In this document: one piece after another, positions 1 to 9,149 of the stretch
How positions within the stretch are numbered: the stretch's first letter is position 1
How the letters are laid out: the number at the start of each line of letters is the position of its first letter
Assembly (NCBI RefSeq): GCF_014397005.1
Contig: NZ_JACGWS010000001.1
Span: 124,001 to 188,000, forward strand
Length of the DNA stretch: 64,000 bases
Source of the DNA: Kordia aestuariivivens
Lineage (GTDB): Bacteria; Bacteroidota; Bacteroidia; Flavobacteriales; Flavobacteriaceae
Reading direction: 5' to 3'
Notes under the pieces: generated by a model
The model's input: the letters and a program-made list of their open reading frames with translations, nothing else
Databases searched by the model: none
What the model was told of the DNA's origin: nothing
Translations under genes and position numbers: made by a program

Positions 1-1
1 A

Positions 2-3000
2 ATCGATTTAACAGCCGCTCATACAGCTGGAGAAACTTGGTTAACTGTATCTGCAGATTATACATACAATGATTTGGCCGATACGTTAACGCTAGAATAT
101 TGGGATGCCGATGCTGGAGCTTGGGTGTCATGGGAACAATTTGGACCTTCTGGAGATCAGCCAACAGATAATTTTTGTGGCGGAATTAGAGATTCTTTCA
201 CGAGTATCGTATTAAATATTGCATCTTTTACAGCAACACAACAATCTGGATTCAGATATCGTATTTCATTTTTAGATGATGGTGGAGCTGGTGGAGCTGC
301 TTACGAATGGGGATTTTGTTTTGACGCTCCAACAATTACTTCTGCAACACCACCTTCATGTCCAGATCCTTCTGCATTAGGAGCATCAAACATTGATGGT
401 TTCTCTGCTGATTTAGCATGGACAGAAGCAGGAACTGCTACACTATGGAATATTGAAATAGTAGACATTACTGGTGGAGGAACTGTAACAGGAACGGCTA
501 CATCAACTGGTGTTGCAAATCCTTTTAGTCAAACAGGATTAGATCCTTCAACTAATTATGAATTTTATGTACAAGCTGATTGTGGAGTAGATGGTACTTC
601 TGCTTGGGTTGGACCTTTTGCATTCTCAACAACAGTTGCATGTCCAGATCCTTCTGCACTAACCGCAACAAATATAATGACCACTTCAGCTGACTTAGGT
701 TGGACTGCTGGCGGTTCAGAAACACTATGGGATGTTGAAATCGTAGACATTACTGGTGGAGGAGTTGCTACAGGAACAGCAACTGCTACTGGAGTTGCAA
801 ATCCATACAATGCTACTGGTTTAGTAGATAGCAATGCTTATGAATTTTATGTAAGAGCCGATTGTAATCCTAATGGAACTTCTACTTGGGTTGGACCATT
901 TGCCTTTGTAACATCGTGTACTACATTTACTGCACCATATACACAAGATTTCGAAAACGGAGGAACAGTTCCAGCGTGTTGGACTCTTGGTGGTGATGAA
1001 AACTGGTTGTTTAATACAGCTGGACCAAACCATGTTGGTAACGGTGGAACACTTTCTGGAAGCACGGCTTCAGGAGGCTATTATGCAGTAGTAGATGATT
1101 CTACACCAGATGCAGCGAATGCACAATTAGACTCACCATTTGTAGATGTATCTGGATTAACAACACCTGCTTTATCTTTCTATGAAATTAGTAATAATGA
1201 AGGACAGCCAAATGCAACATTAACTGTTAGTGTTTGGGATGGAGCTGCATGGAATGTAGTAGGAACATATAATACAAATACTGCTGGATGGGAGCAGAAA
1301 ATAATAGACTTAAGTGGATTAACATTCACAGGACCTGCACAAGCAAGATTCTCAGTGGCAGATTCAGGATCATTCTATGATGATATCGCTATCGATGATG
1401 TTACTTTTGACGAAGCACCTTCTTGTTTTGATCCTTCTGCATTAGGAGCAACAAGTATTGATGGTTTCTCTGCAGACTTAGGTTGGACAGAAAACGGAAC
1501 TGCTACACTATGGAATATAGAATTAGTTGACATTACTGGAGGAGGAACTGTAACAGGAACTGCTACATCAAGTGGTGTTGCAAATCCTTTTAATCAATCA
1601 GGATTAGATCCTTCAACTAATTATGAATTTTATGTACAAGCTGATTGTGGACCAGGTGGAGTTTCTGCATGGGTTGGACCTTTTGCATTCTCAACAACAG
1701 TTGCGTGTCCAGCTCCTTCAGCATTAAATGCTACAAATGTTTTAAGCACTTCTGCAGATCTTGGATGGACTGCTGGCGGTTCAGAAACACTTTGGGATGT
1801 TGAAATCGTAGACATTACTGCTGGTGGAGTTGCAACAGGAACAGCAACTGCTACTGGCGTTGCAAATCCATACAATGCTACAGGCTTAACAGATGCAAAT
1901 ATTTATGAATTTTATGTAAGAGCAGATTGTGCCGCTAATGGAACATCTACATGGGCTGGACCATTTAACTTTATAACAGCATGTAATACATTTACAGCAC
2001 CATATACAGAAGACTTCGAAAACGGAGGAGCAGTTCCAGTTTGTTGGACACTTGGAGGAGATGAAAACTGGTTGTTTAATACAGCTGGGCCAAACCATGT
2101 TGGTAACGGAGGAACACTATCAGGAAGTACGGCTTCTGGAGGCTATTATGCCGTAGTAGATGATTCTACGCCAGATGCTACCAATGCACAATTAGACTCA
2201 CCATTTGTAGATGTATCTGGATTAACAACACCTTCTTTATCTTTCTACGAAATTAGTGATAACGAAGGATTTTCAAATGCAACCTTAACAGTAAGTGTTT
2301 GGGATGGAGCTGCATGGAATGTAGTAGGAACATACAATACAAATACCGCAGCAGGATGGGAACAAAAAGTGATTGATCTTAGTGGATTAACATTTACAGG
2401 GCCAGCGCAAGCGAGATTCTCAATTGCAGATTCTGGAGAGTTCTATGATGATATCGCTATTGATGATGTTACTTTTGACGAATTACCGACATGTTTAGCC
2501 CCATCAATGCTAACAGCAACAAATATTACAGATGCTAGTGCTGATTTAGGTTGGACAGAAAATGGTACAGCTACACTATGGAATATAGAACTAGTTGATG
2601 TAACAGCTGGTGGAGTTGCAACAGGAACAGCAACTGCTTCTGGCGTTGCAAATCCATACAATGCTACTGGATTAGCGCAAAATAATGACTATGCATTCTA
2701 TGTACAGGCAGATTGTGGACCAGGAGGACTTTCTGGTTGGGTTGGACCTTTTGCATTCAGTACGTTGGAAACATGTCCAGCACCTGGTGCATTGACAGCT
2801 ACAACGATTACGGAGACAACTGCTGATTTAGGTTGGACAGAAAACGGAACAGCTACTTCTTGGAATATCGAGTTAGTAGATATTACTGCTGGTGGAGTTG
2901 TAACAGGAACAGCAACTGCTTCTGGCGTTGCAAACCCTTATGGAGCAACTGGTTTAGTTGGAGACAACACGTATGAGTTCTATGTGCAAGCAGATTGTGG

Positions 3001-3718
3001 AGTAGATGGTGTATCTGCATGGGCAGGACCATTTACATTTGCTACACCGTATGTAGCATTACCGCCAGATTGTACGAATGGAACATTCTTAGATTCAGGA
3101 GGACAGAGTGGAGATTATTCAAGTGGAGAAAATATTACCTATACAATTTGTCCAGATAACCCAGCTACTGAAACAATAGAAGTTGAGTTTACTGCATTTA
3201 ATACAGAAAACAATGGTGCAGCTGCTTGTTATGATGGATTAACAATACATGATGGTCCAGATGCATTATCAGCAACAATTGATCCTCCAGGAGGTGGAAC
3301 AATTTGGTGTTGGGATAGAAATGACGTTCCAGCTGCAGGTACAGGTGACTTACAAGGAATGATGATCGAATCTACGGATCCTTCAGGATGTTTAACATTC
3401 GTATTTACTTCTGATGGATCAGTTGTAAGAGATGGATGGGAAGCTATGGTAAGCTGTAACCCACTATCTACGATTTCTTTTGAAAATGGACGTGCTTTCA
3501 CATTCTATCCAAACCCAGTTGATAACAAATTGACATTGGTAGCAGGAAAAAGAATCGAAAACGTAACGTTTTACAATATTTTAGGAGCACAAGTATTAAC
3601 AACTTCTCCTAATAGTTTATCAAAAGATGTCGATACATCTGCATTAACATCAGGAACGTACTTTGTACAAGTAACTGTTGAAGGTGTAACAGATACGATT
3701 AAGATTATTAAGCAATAA
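2..3718 (+). CDS. T9SS-exported multidomain surface protein (5' end outside window)
   Basis: This is the C-terminal 1,238 residues of a large secreted adhesin-like protein. The frame is open from base 2, so the gene starts before the window; the in-frame TTG at 74 is not a credible start. From N to C it has a jelly-roll-like end, then three pairs of fibronectin type III-like domains (each opening C-x-x-P and containing a W-N-I-E or W-D-V-E strand). Two MAM/choice-of-anchor-type domains (about 917-1417 and 1982-2485, ending I-A-I-D-D-V-T-F) separate the pairs. A CUB-like cysteine-bounded domain follows (3071-3457). The end, from about 3496, begins F-Y-P-N-P-V and finishes I-K-I-I-K-Q, the usual type A T9SS sorting signal. 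It is expected on the cell surface or secreted; the ligand is unknown. Confidence 0.9.
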   Translation: MDLTAAHTAGETWLTVSADYTYNDLADTLTLEYWDADAGAWVSWEQFGPSGDQPTDNFCGGIRDSFTSIVLNIASFTATQQSGFRYRISFLDDGGAGGAAYEWGFCFDAPTITSATPPSCPDPSALGASNIDGFSADLAWTEAGTATLWNIEIVDITGGGTVTGTATSTGVANPFSQTGLDPSTNYEFYVQADCGVDGTSAWVGPFAFSTTVACPDPSALTATNIMTTSADLGWTAGGSETLWDVEIVDITGGGVATGTATATGVANPYNATGLVDSNAYEFYVRADCNPNGTSTWVGPFAFVTSCTTFTAPYTQDFENGGTVPACWTLGGDENWLFNTAGPNHVGNGGTLSGSTASGGYYAVVDDSTPDAANAQLDSPFVDVSGLTTPALSFYEISNNEGQPNATLTVSVWDGAAWNVVGTYNTNTAGWEQKIIDLSGLTFTGPAQARFSVADSGSFYDDIAIDDVTFDEAPSCFDPSALGATSIDGFSADLGWTENGTATLWNIELVDITGGGTVTGTATSSGVANPFNQSGLDPSTNYEFYVQADCGPGGVSAWVGPFAFSTTVACPAPSALNATNVLSTSADLGWTAGGSETLWDVEIVDITAGGVATGTATATGVANPYNATGLTDANIYEFYVRADCAANGTSTWAGPFNFITACNTFTAPYTEDFENGGAVPVCWTLGGDENWLFNTAGPNHVGNGGTLSGSTASGGYYAVVDDSTPDATNAQLDSPFVDVSGLTTPSLSFYEISDNEGFSNATLTVSVWDGAAWNVVGTYNTNTAAGWEQKVIDLSGLTFTGPAQARFSIADSGEFYDDIAIDDVTFDELPTCLAPSMLTATNITDASADLGWTENGTATLWNIELVDVTAGGVATGTATASGVANPYNATGLAQNNDYAFYVQADCGPGGLSGWVGPFAFSTLETCPAPGALTATTITETTADLGWTENGTATSWNIELVDITAGGVVTGTATASGVANPYGATGLVGDNTYEFYVQADCGVDGVSAWAGPFTFATPYVALPPDCTNGTFLDSGGQSGDYSSGENITYTICPDNPATETIEVEFTAFNTENNGAAACYDGLTIHDGPDALSATIDPPGGGTIWCWDRNDVPAAGTGDLQGMMIESTDPSGCLTFVFTSDGSVVRDGWEAMVSCNPLSTISFENGRAFTFYPNPVDNKLTLVAGKRIENVTFYNILGAQVLTTSPNSLSKDVDTSALTSGTYFVQVTVEGVTDTIKIIKQ
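359..3045 (+). repeat. In-gene tandem repeat, period 1065-1068 bp (FN3-FN3-anchor module)
   Basis: The module starts at the cysteine codons at 359, 1424 and 2492, giving periods of 1065 and 1068 bp (355 and 356 codons; the extra codon is an added Ala before G-W-E-Q). The first two units are complete. The third has only the FN3 pair before the CUB-like domain. DNA identity is high over long stretches, which points to recent duplication or ongoing gene conversion. Confidence 0.85.
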
Positions 3719-3740
3719 TCAATCTTTTAAATAATAATAT

Positions 3741-3769
3741 AAAAGCCACCAAATTTGGTGGCTTTTTTT
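3741..3769 (+). terminator. Rho-independent terminator of the T9SS gene
   Basis: Arms AAAAGCCACCAAA and TTTGGTGGCTTTT form a near-perfect hairpin followed by a T run, 23 bases after the stop codon at 3718. Confidence 0.85.
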
Positions 3770-3850
3770 ATGTGATTAATTTAGGGTGTCGAAATATGAT
3801 TCTATTCTATTTTTAAAAACTAATAAAAACTAGGCAGCACAATAGAAACT

Positions 3851-3882
3851 AAAAGCGAACCAAAACAGTTCGCTTTTTTTTT
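3851..3882. terminator. Bidirectional hairpin terminator
   Basis: Arms AAAGCGAAC and GTTCGCTTT flank the loop CAAAACA, with a run of nine T on the + side. On the - strand it lies directly after the stop of the peptide gene at 3889, so it probably ends that transcript. Confidence 0.7.
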
Positions 3883-3888
3883 ATAACA

Positions 3889-4113
3889 TTAATTGATACC
3901 ACGACTAACACACCAAGTCGTAATTTGGCAACCATTCGTAGCACACAAGTCACTATATGGAATTGTGTAATCAGTTGTTGTATAGCAACTATCTGTTTCT
4001 GGACAAACACCACAAGAACCAGATCCACCAATAATATGCGTTCCGCTAAAATTTGAAATGGCTTGTTTGTTAAGATTTAGATTTTTAAGACTTTTGAAAC
4101 TCTTTTTTTTCAT
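3889..4113 (-). CDS. Cys-rich natural-product precursor-like peptide (leader K-S-L-x-L-N-K)
   Basis: A 74-residue peptide with two parts. The N-terminal half is basic (starting M-K-K-K-S-F-K-S-L-K-N-L-N-L-N-K) and leads to a double glycine in H-I-I-G-G at about residues 27-31. The C-terminal part has six Cys and many Ser/Thr. The leader resembles those of Bacteroidota peptides annotated as class I lanthipeptide or GG-type precursors; that is recognition of a pattern, not proof of modification. No lanthionine synthetase, protease-transporter or radical SAM maturase is seen nearby. Five such peptides occur in this window, so maturation would have to act in trans. Confidence 0.7.
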   Translation of the reverse strand: MKKKSFKSLKNLNLNKQAISNFSGTHIIGGSGSCGVCPETDSCYTTTDYTIPYSDLCATNGCQITTWCVSRGIN

Positions 4114-4263
4114 AATTATAAATTTTGATTAAACGTTCTTTAAATGTAGAAAAAATCTTTCCGTAAAGCGAATAATTATAATCGGGATTCATAAAAACAG
4201 TATAGTAAGTTGAAGCGTTTTTTTAATCTCTGATAGTAAAAGAGAACGACTTAAATTTTGAAT

Positions 4264-4422
4264 TTAATTCCACGTTCTTAAATAGATTTTTGCTTGTGTA
4301 TCTAACGAAAAAATAGGATCTCTATTTTTATTGCGAAGTTCATTATCAATAGCAAAAATATACGCAGCGCGAGCGTAAAACTGTAATTGTTTGGTGAAGT
4401 GATTTTCACTAAAGTAGAATAA
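4264..4422 (-). pseudogene. Decayed coding remnant (C-terminal fragment, no start codon)
   Basis: A 52-codon open frame with protein-like composition (for example F-Y-A-R-A-A-Y-I-F-A-I-D-N and A-K-I-Y-L-R-T-W-N) runs into a TAA at 4264-4266. It is closed upstream by TAG at 4423-4425 and has no ATG, GTG or TTG start near its beginning. It lies between the outer-membrane barrel and the precursor peptide, on the same strand. It reads like the tail of a larger lost gene, whose family I cannot name. The rest of 4114-4490 holds only AT-rich sequence and the hairpin at 4434. Confidence 0.4.
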
Positions 4423-4433
4423 CTAAAAAACAG

Positions 4434-4464
4434 CAAACCGATATCTAAATAAGATATCGGTTTT
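4434..4464 (-). terminator. Hairpin terminator of the outer-membrane barrel gene
   Basis: Arms AACCGATATCT and AGATATCGGTT with loop AAATA lie 26 bases downstream of the - strand stop at 4491. A T-rich tract follows on the - strand after three bases. Confidence 0.6.
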
Positions 4465-4490
4465 GCCACTATAATTGTAAAATATATAAA

Positions 4491-4964
4491 TTAGAATTGA
4501 TATCTAATTCCAAGTGCAATATCAAAATCCAAATCATCACTATAATTATCATCAAATCCAAGTTCTGGACGCACATCAAGTGAGATTAATAATGGAATGT
4601 CAAAATTGTACTCAATACCAACATTTCCTGCAACCAATGCAAATGATCCGTTTCCTGCTGGAGTATCATACGATCCAACTCCTGCACCAGCACCTAAATA
4701 CCAATTAAAATTTCCGTCTAGTGGACGTACCCATTGGTACAATCCGACTAATTTAAAAGCATCTACATTGTCTCTGCTTCTAAATCCTAAATCGAATTCC
4801 AATCGATTGTTTTGGTTTAAATGTCTTTGGTACGAAATCTCAGCACCCAATCCGTCATTATCACCAAAACGAAGTCCGATGGCATTTTTTGATATTTGTT
4901 GCGCGCTTAATGATGACGTAATAGCTAAAAAGCTTATAACTAATAGTATTTTAATATTTTTCAT
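4491..4964 (-). CDS. Outer-membrane beta-barrel protein
   Basis: A 157-residue protein with a clear signal peptide (M-K-N-I-K-I-L-L-V-I-S-F-L to S-L-S-A-Q). Alternating beta strands follow, and the last residues are I-R-Y-Q-F, the C-terminal aromatic signature of barrels assembled by BamA. At this size about eight strands are expected, like small OmpW/OmpX-type barrels. The function is unknown; a role in envelope integrity is plausible. It is monocistronic, with its own hairpin downstream. Confidence 0.75.
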   Translation of the reverse strand: MKNIKILLVISFLAITSSLSAQQISKNAIGLRFGDNDGLGAEISYQRHLNQNNRLEFDLGFRSRDNVDAFKLVGLYQWVRPLDGNFNWYLGAGAGVGSYDTPAGNGSFALVAGNVGIEYNFDIPLLISLDVRPELGFDDNYSDDLDFDIALGIRYQF

Positions 4965-5068
4965 AATGTTGTCTTATTTATTTGGTTATAATACAAAAGT
5001 AGGTATTTGTCATCAATATATTTTGCTCATATCATTTAATCATTGGCTCATATAAATTTTTCATATAA

Positions 5069-5101
5069 TTTGTTCAGGACATTATACTTTTACTAACTTT
5101 G
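5069..5101 (+). promoter_or_regulatory. Bacteroidota-type promoter for the AraC gene
   Basis: TTTG at 5069-5072, a 21-base spacer and TAACTTTG at 5094-5101 match the Bacteroidota primary sigma pattern. The ATG of the regulator is 74 bases downstream. Confidence 0.6.
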
Positions 5102-5175
5102 ATTTACGTTTTTTTTACTTTTGGAAAGCTTATAAATATGTAAATTTCTATTTCGATTAAAACGACAAATGGCCT

Positions 5176-6213
5176 ATGAAAACGATTCGTATTACAGCAG
5201 AAGATACCGCAGGCACTGTGGCGCAAATTCAAGAAGCTATTGGCGGAAAAATTATTGAAAGATGGGGAGAACATATTCTTGAAGTCAATAATGATATTGC
5301 TAAAGGCAGTATTCACTTCATTACCTTCGAATGGGGCGGAAGTTTGCTCGAATATAATATCACTTTTTTTGAAGAGATAGAATTGGTTATGGATGCCTCC
5401 GAATACAATCCAATTCATTTTACATATTGTCTAAAAGGATTTTGTAAACATCGTTTTCACGATGAAACAGAACAAAGAACTTTGGAAGAGTTGCAACCAT
5501 CAATCATTACATCTAAAAGTGGTGGATACAATCATGGATATTTTCCAAAAGATATATATCTGCATATCAACGTCGTTCAAATAAGTAGAGTAAAATTTAT
5601 CAGAAAACGACTCAATGACGCTTCTATCTTAAACCAGAAATTATACAAAGTATTCCACGATTCGTATCATGAAAATCGTTTTGTCTACTTAGGAACTTAC
5701 AATCTGAAACTAGCAGAATTGATTGATTCTTTAAATCATATTGAACAAAAAGGAATGATTCGCATAATGTTGATTGAAGGTATTGTGTATCAAATTCTGT
5801 CTTTACACATGATTCAACATGATAAAGATGTAAAAACGGAACAAAATGCAACGCCAATTTTGTTTGAAGAGTTAGAACTTGTGAAGGAAATTGCAGAAGA
5901 AATTTCAGAAGAAGTTTCCAAAGAATATACGTTGGAGCAATTATCAGAAAAAAGTGGATTAACGCAAGTCAAGCTTCAAGAAGGATTCAAGCATTTATAT
6001 GCCCGAACTGTTACAGAATACATTCGTCATGTACGTTTGGAAAAAGCAAGAGATTTGATAAATGACGAAGAGAACAATCTTAATATTTCTCAAATTGTGT
6101 ATACTATTGGGTTGAGTAGTCGAAGTTACTTTTCTAAAATATTCAAGCGTAAATATGGCATCAGTCCAAGTCAATTTTTAAAGAATAAGCAAAAGGCAAA
6201 AATTATAGCTTAA
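5176..6213 (+). CDS. AraC-family transcriptional regulator
   Basis: A 345-residue regulator whose last 100 residues form a two-helix-turn-helix AraC domain (L-E-Q-L-S-E-K-S-G-L-T, then the second HTH with S-S-R-S-Y-F-S-K-I-F-K-R-K-Y-G-I-S-P-S). The N-terminal 240 residues are typical of the Flavobacteriia group with an unassigned sensing region and show no obvious cupin. It is presumed cytoplasmic. The target is unknown. Its stop codon overlaps that of the convergent cardiolipin synthase by four bases (6210-6213). Confidence 0.9.
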   Translation: MKTIRITAEDTAGTVAQIQEAIGGKIIERWGEHILEVNNDIAKGSIHFITFEWGGSLLEYNITFFEEIELVMDASEYNPIHFTYCLKGFCKHRFHDETEQRTLEELQPSIITSKSGGYNHGYFPKDIYLHINVVQISRVKFIRKRLNDASILNQKLYKVFHDSYHENRFVYLGTYNLKLAELIDSLNHIEQKGMIRIMLIEGIVYQILSLHMIQHDKDVKTEQNATPILFEELELVKEIAEEISEEVSKEYTLEQLSEKSGLTQVKLQEGFKHLYARTVTEYIRHVRLEKARDLINDEENNLNISQIVYTIGLSSRSYFSKIFKRKYGISPSQFLKNKQKAKIIA

Positions 6214-7631
6214 AGTAGCGGACTAAAAATACGAGCAGCACCTTCTAGCAATTTTACTTTTAATGGGCGTTTTTTAAAATCTTGATAATCTAACTGTTTA
6301 CAGTTTTCGATTTCTGACTCAAAATCAGTTGCTATTTCTTTTGCTATTTTGGCATCATAAACCAATGTGTTTGTTTCGTAATTGTGCTCAAAACTTCGGT
6401 AATCAAAATTTCCTGAACCTATAGAAACAATCTCTTTATCAATAATAATAAGCTTGCTATGTGAAAACTTTTTCAAGATGTGAATTTTCACTCCTGTACG
6501 TAACAATTCTTGAAAATTTGAAAACATACTATACTTTGCTAATTGTGAGTCACTATTTTCGGGAACCATAATTCTAATATCAATACCTTGTAATGCAGCT
6601 ATTTTTATAGCTTCTAGTAATGATTTATTCGGTATGAAATAAGGGTTTTCAATATAAATGCTTTTATCTGCCGCGCTGATCATTGCTAAATATTGATGTA
6701 AAATGGATAAGTTTAAATGATCTGGTCCGCCAGAAACAATCTGAACCAAACTGTCGCCCGCTTTTTCTTGTTTTGGCACATAGTTTTCCGAAGTCAGCAA
6801 TATGTCGTTACTTGCGTGATAATAATCTTTAATAAAAATTCGATGCAAATGATCTACAATATATCCTTTGAGTTGCACATGCATATCACCCCAAACTCCT
6901 AATGGATTTTTTGAAGAAATATATTTATCAGAGATGTTTACGCCACCAGTAAACCCTAATTTTCCATCAATTATTAGAATTTTTCGATGATTCCGATAAT
7001 TTAATGTAGATAAAATGGTATTAAATTTTAAAGGCAAAATGGGGAAAATTTCCACACCTATTTTTTTGAGTTGCTTCCTTCGTTTTTGACTTAAACCAGA
7101 ACTTCCAAAAGCATCATATAACATACGAATTTCTACTCCTTCTGCAATTTTCCGTTCAAAAATGTCAAAAATTCTATTTAGTATTTCTCCTTTTTCTAGA
7201 ATGTAATATTGTGCATGGATGAATTTTTCGGCATTTTCCATCGCTTTAAAAATCGTATCAAAAGTTTCTTGACCATTTTTAAGTAAAACAACGTCATTGC
7301 CTTCCAGCGCAGGAAAGTCAGAACTTGCTTTTAGTAAATCATTGATTTTTGAATATTTGATATCTGCAAACGGATGTTCGTCTTCCGTAATATTTTCCGT
7401 AATATTTTCAAAGTCATACAAACGACGTTTTGCATTGTAATTAAGACTAAAAAATTTAAATTTTTTTCGGTTGATGCCAAATATTACATACAATACAATG
7501 CCAACAATTGGTAGTATAATTACAATTAATAACCAACCAATAGAACGCGCAGGTCGGTTTCCATATAGTAATATGTTGAAGATCGCCCAAGCTAGGCTTA
7601 TAATATATATGGAATAGAAACTAATAAGCAT
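6210..7631 (-). CDS. cls: Cardiolipin synthase (phospholipase D family)
   Basis: A 473-residue membrane enzyme that condenses two phosphatidylglycerols into cardiolipin. Two N-terminal transmembrane helices (about residues 5-23 and 33-53) precede two PLD catalytic motifs. The first is H-R-K-I-L-I-I-D with a following G-G near 215, and the second is H-S-K-L-I-I-I-D with G-S-x-N-F-D-Y-R near 390. Both HKD signatures are intact and the length is normal. The start codon shares its A/T base with the stop of the upstream SRAP-like gene (TAATG), so translation is probably coupled. Confidence 0.93.
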   Translation of the reverse strand: MLISFYSIYIISLAWAIFNILLYGNRPARSIGWLLIVIILPIVGIVLYVIFGINRKKFKFFSLNYNAKRRLYDFENITENITEDEHPFADIKYSKINDLLKASSDFPALEGNDVVLLKNGQETFDTIFKAMENAEKFIHAQYYILEKGEILNRIFDIFERKIAEGVEIRMLYDAFGSSGLSQKRRKQLKKIGVEIFPILPLKFNTILSTLNYRNHRKILIIDGKLGFTGGVNISDKYISSKNPLGVWGDMHVQLKGYIVDHLHRIFIKDYYHASNDILLTSENYVPKQEKAGDSLVQIVSGGPDHLNLSILHQYLAMISAADKSIYIENPYFIPNKSLLEAIKIAALQGIDIRIMVPENSDSQLAKYSMFSNFQELLRTGVKIHILKKFSHSKLIIIDKEIVSIGSGNFDYRSFEHNYETNTLVYDAKIAKEIATDFESEIENCKQLDYQDFKKRPLKVKLLEGAARIFSPLL

Positions 7632-8260
7632 TACGAAGCAATTCTTTGTATTTTGAACTTCGTCAAATAGGGTTTTGAAATAATATGTAGAATGTCTTCA
7701 GAAGCCGTTTTTGGGCTCAGCCAAATATTCTTGAACAGTAACGGGATTTCTAGTGGCATATAATTATATAAGTTTTGTTTAGAAGACAACAAATCATTCA
7801 TTTCGGTATTAATTACGGAACATGTAACAAAACCATCTTCTAAAATATTATAAATTCCAGCAAGTGCAAAAGGTGCAGCATTTTCTTTTTCTACAAGATA
7901 TGTTTCAATTTCTGTATCTACAATATGATGGATGTAAAAACCAGTTGCTAAAATTAAACAACGGCGTTTTTCAAGTGCTTCTTTGTATAATACATTTCTG
8001 GAAATTTCTTCCTTATTCGTATGTAAAGTGGTTTTTAGTTTTTGAAACTTTCGCCAATCACCTTGAAAATCTTGCGGAAGAATTCCCCAAATACCTTCTG
8101 TAATAGCATTGGGTTCATCCATGGTAATAATAGCAATCGATTGTTCTTTCAGTCCATCAATGACCAGTTGTGGTTTGTAAATATTTGGGTATTTCAATGA
8201 AAGTCCAAAAGTGAGTTCAAGAGAAGTTTTGCTCGCGGTATTTGATAATTTATAATTCAT
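7631..8260 (-). CDS. Degenerate SRAP (YedK/HMCES-like) family protein
   Basis: A 209-residue protein with the fold pattern of SOS-response-associated peptidases: T-L-H-T-N-K-E-E-I near 78 (canonical N-A-R-x-E), R-C-L-I-L-A-T-G-F-Y at 100-109, and Y-N-Y-M-P-L-E-I near 165. Active family members shield abasic sites in ssDNA through a covalent bond to Cys2 and use a Glu and a His. Here residue 2 is Asn, the Glu after G-F-Y is replaced (G-F-Y-I-H-H), and the His before R-M-P is replaced. A catalytic role of the usual kind is therefore unlikely. It may be a divergent paralogue with a structural or regulatory role. It is coupled to cls. Confidence 0.75.
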   Translation of the reverse strand: MNYKLSNTASKTSLELTFGLSLKYPNIYKPQLVIDGLKEQSIAIITMDEPNAITEGIWGILPQDFQGDWRKFQKLKTTLHTNKEEISRNVLYKEALEKRRCLILATGFYIHHIVDTEIETYLVEKENAAPFALAGIYNILEDGFVTCSVINTEMNDLLSSKQNLYNYMPLEIPLLFKNIWLSPKTASEDILHIISKPYLTKFKIQRIAS

Positions 8261-8565
8261 GGTCTGTGTGGTTATGAGCTAATAGGTATGTTATTCGTTT
8301 ATATTTCTTTTTCTACAATCCAAAAGTAACACCATTCTTATGATTTTCTTGACGCAAATACCATTCGTATTAACTCATTTCGTTTAAAACTGCGCAGAAA
8401 AGCTTCAAAAATAGACTATTTACTACCGTTTTTTATCAGATTTCACCAACAACGATATTAAATGAGTTAACATTAAAATTGATGCAGCAAAGTCGCGCAT
8501 CGATCTCGCCATAAATTTGTAGCAAACAAAATCAAATAAATATTAGCCTTTAAAATATATACTAT
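8261..8565. other. Intergenic stretch with an 11-bp inverted repeat
   Basis: There is no gene. TTAACTCATTT at 8370-8380 and its exact complement AAATGAGTTAA at 8460-8470 bracket about 80 bases and could mark the ends of a small relic element. A TAAATTTG -7-type box lies at 8512-8519, upstream of the DUF1328 gene. Confidence 0.4.
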
Positions 8566-8727
8566 ATGTTACGTTGGACAATCACATTTATAATCATTGC
8601 ATTAATCGCCGGAGTATTAGGATTTACTGGAATTGCAGGGGCATCTGCAGGAATTGCTAAAATTTTATTCTTTATATTTTTAGCGCTTTTTGTAATCTCA
8701 TTAATTACAGGTAGAAAGCGAATCTAA
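8566..8727 (+). CDS. DUF1328 (YtjA-type) small membrane protein
   Basis: A 53-residue protein starting M-L-R-W-T-I, with two hydrophobic helices joined by a Gly/Ala-rich turn ([14 protein letters not shown]) and a basic C-terminus G-R-K-R-I. This is the conserved layout of the DUF1328 family, small inner-membrane proteins often linked to envelope or general stress. The function is not known. Confidence 0.85.
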   Translation: MLRWTITFIIIALIAGVLGFTGIAGASAGIAKILFFIFLALFVISLITGRKRI

Positions 8728-8780
8728 ATCAATTAAATCAAGATAGAGTGCCTGCACCAATTGCTGTTACAAAAATATTT

Positions 8781-9086
8781 ATGATTGATAATGACAAAGA
8801 TCCATTTTATGATAAAGTAATAAAAGTGAAATATTACAACATGGACAATAAAAAATATGCTTTTAAAGCAGAAGGAAACTCGTTAAACATTAGCTATTTT
8901 CAAGGTGATACTGAAGTTCAAATTGGAAAAGCAGTACGATTAAATTACAACAATTACTATGTGATTTCATCTAAAGAAATGAATGGTGTTGGATATTTTA
9001 CAAAAGATAATGACTTTGTGATGGAATATTATGATCCCAAAACGGATGATACAAAAGTGTTGATCTTTGAAGATTTAAATTTCTAA
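8781..9086 (+). CDS. Hypothetical small protein, Lys/Tyr/Asn rich
   Basis: About 101 residues from ATG 8781 (M-I-D-N-D-K-D-P-F). A GTG at 8748 would add 11 residues and cannot be excluded. There is no signal peptide or membrane helix from the ATG; the composition and strand-like pattern suggest a small beta-rich fold. It sits 53 bases after the DUF1328 gene and 63 before an MscS channel, so it may be cotranscribed with membrane-stress genes. I recognise no family. Confidence 0.6.
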   Translation: MIDNDKDPFYDKVIKVKYYNMDNKKYAFKAEGNSLNISYFQGDTEVQIGKAVRLNYNNYYVISSKEMNGVGYFTKDNDFVMEYYDPKTDDTKVLIFEDLNF

Positions 9087-9149
9087 TCACAATTCAAAAG
9101 ACAAATATATTCTATAAAAAAAAGCATAATACACTAAAAGGAAAAGAAC

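Noticed and set aside
565-3501. Several - strand open frames (70-90 codons) opposite the giant T9SS gene
   Set aside because: They recur at the same place in each repeat unit and arise from the Thr/Ala/Gly-rich codon pattern of the + strand gene.
4514-5055. + strand frames opposite the outer-membrane barrel
   Set aside because: They overlap a gene with signal peptide and barrel signature; composition is Pro/Asn rich and unlike a protein.
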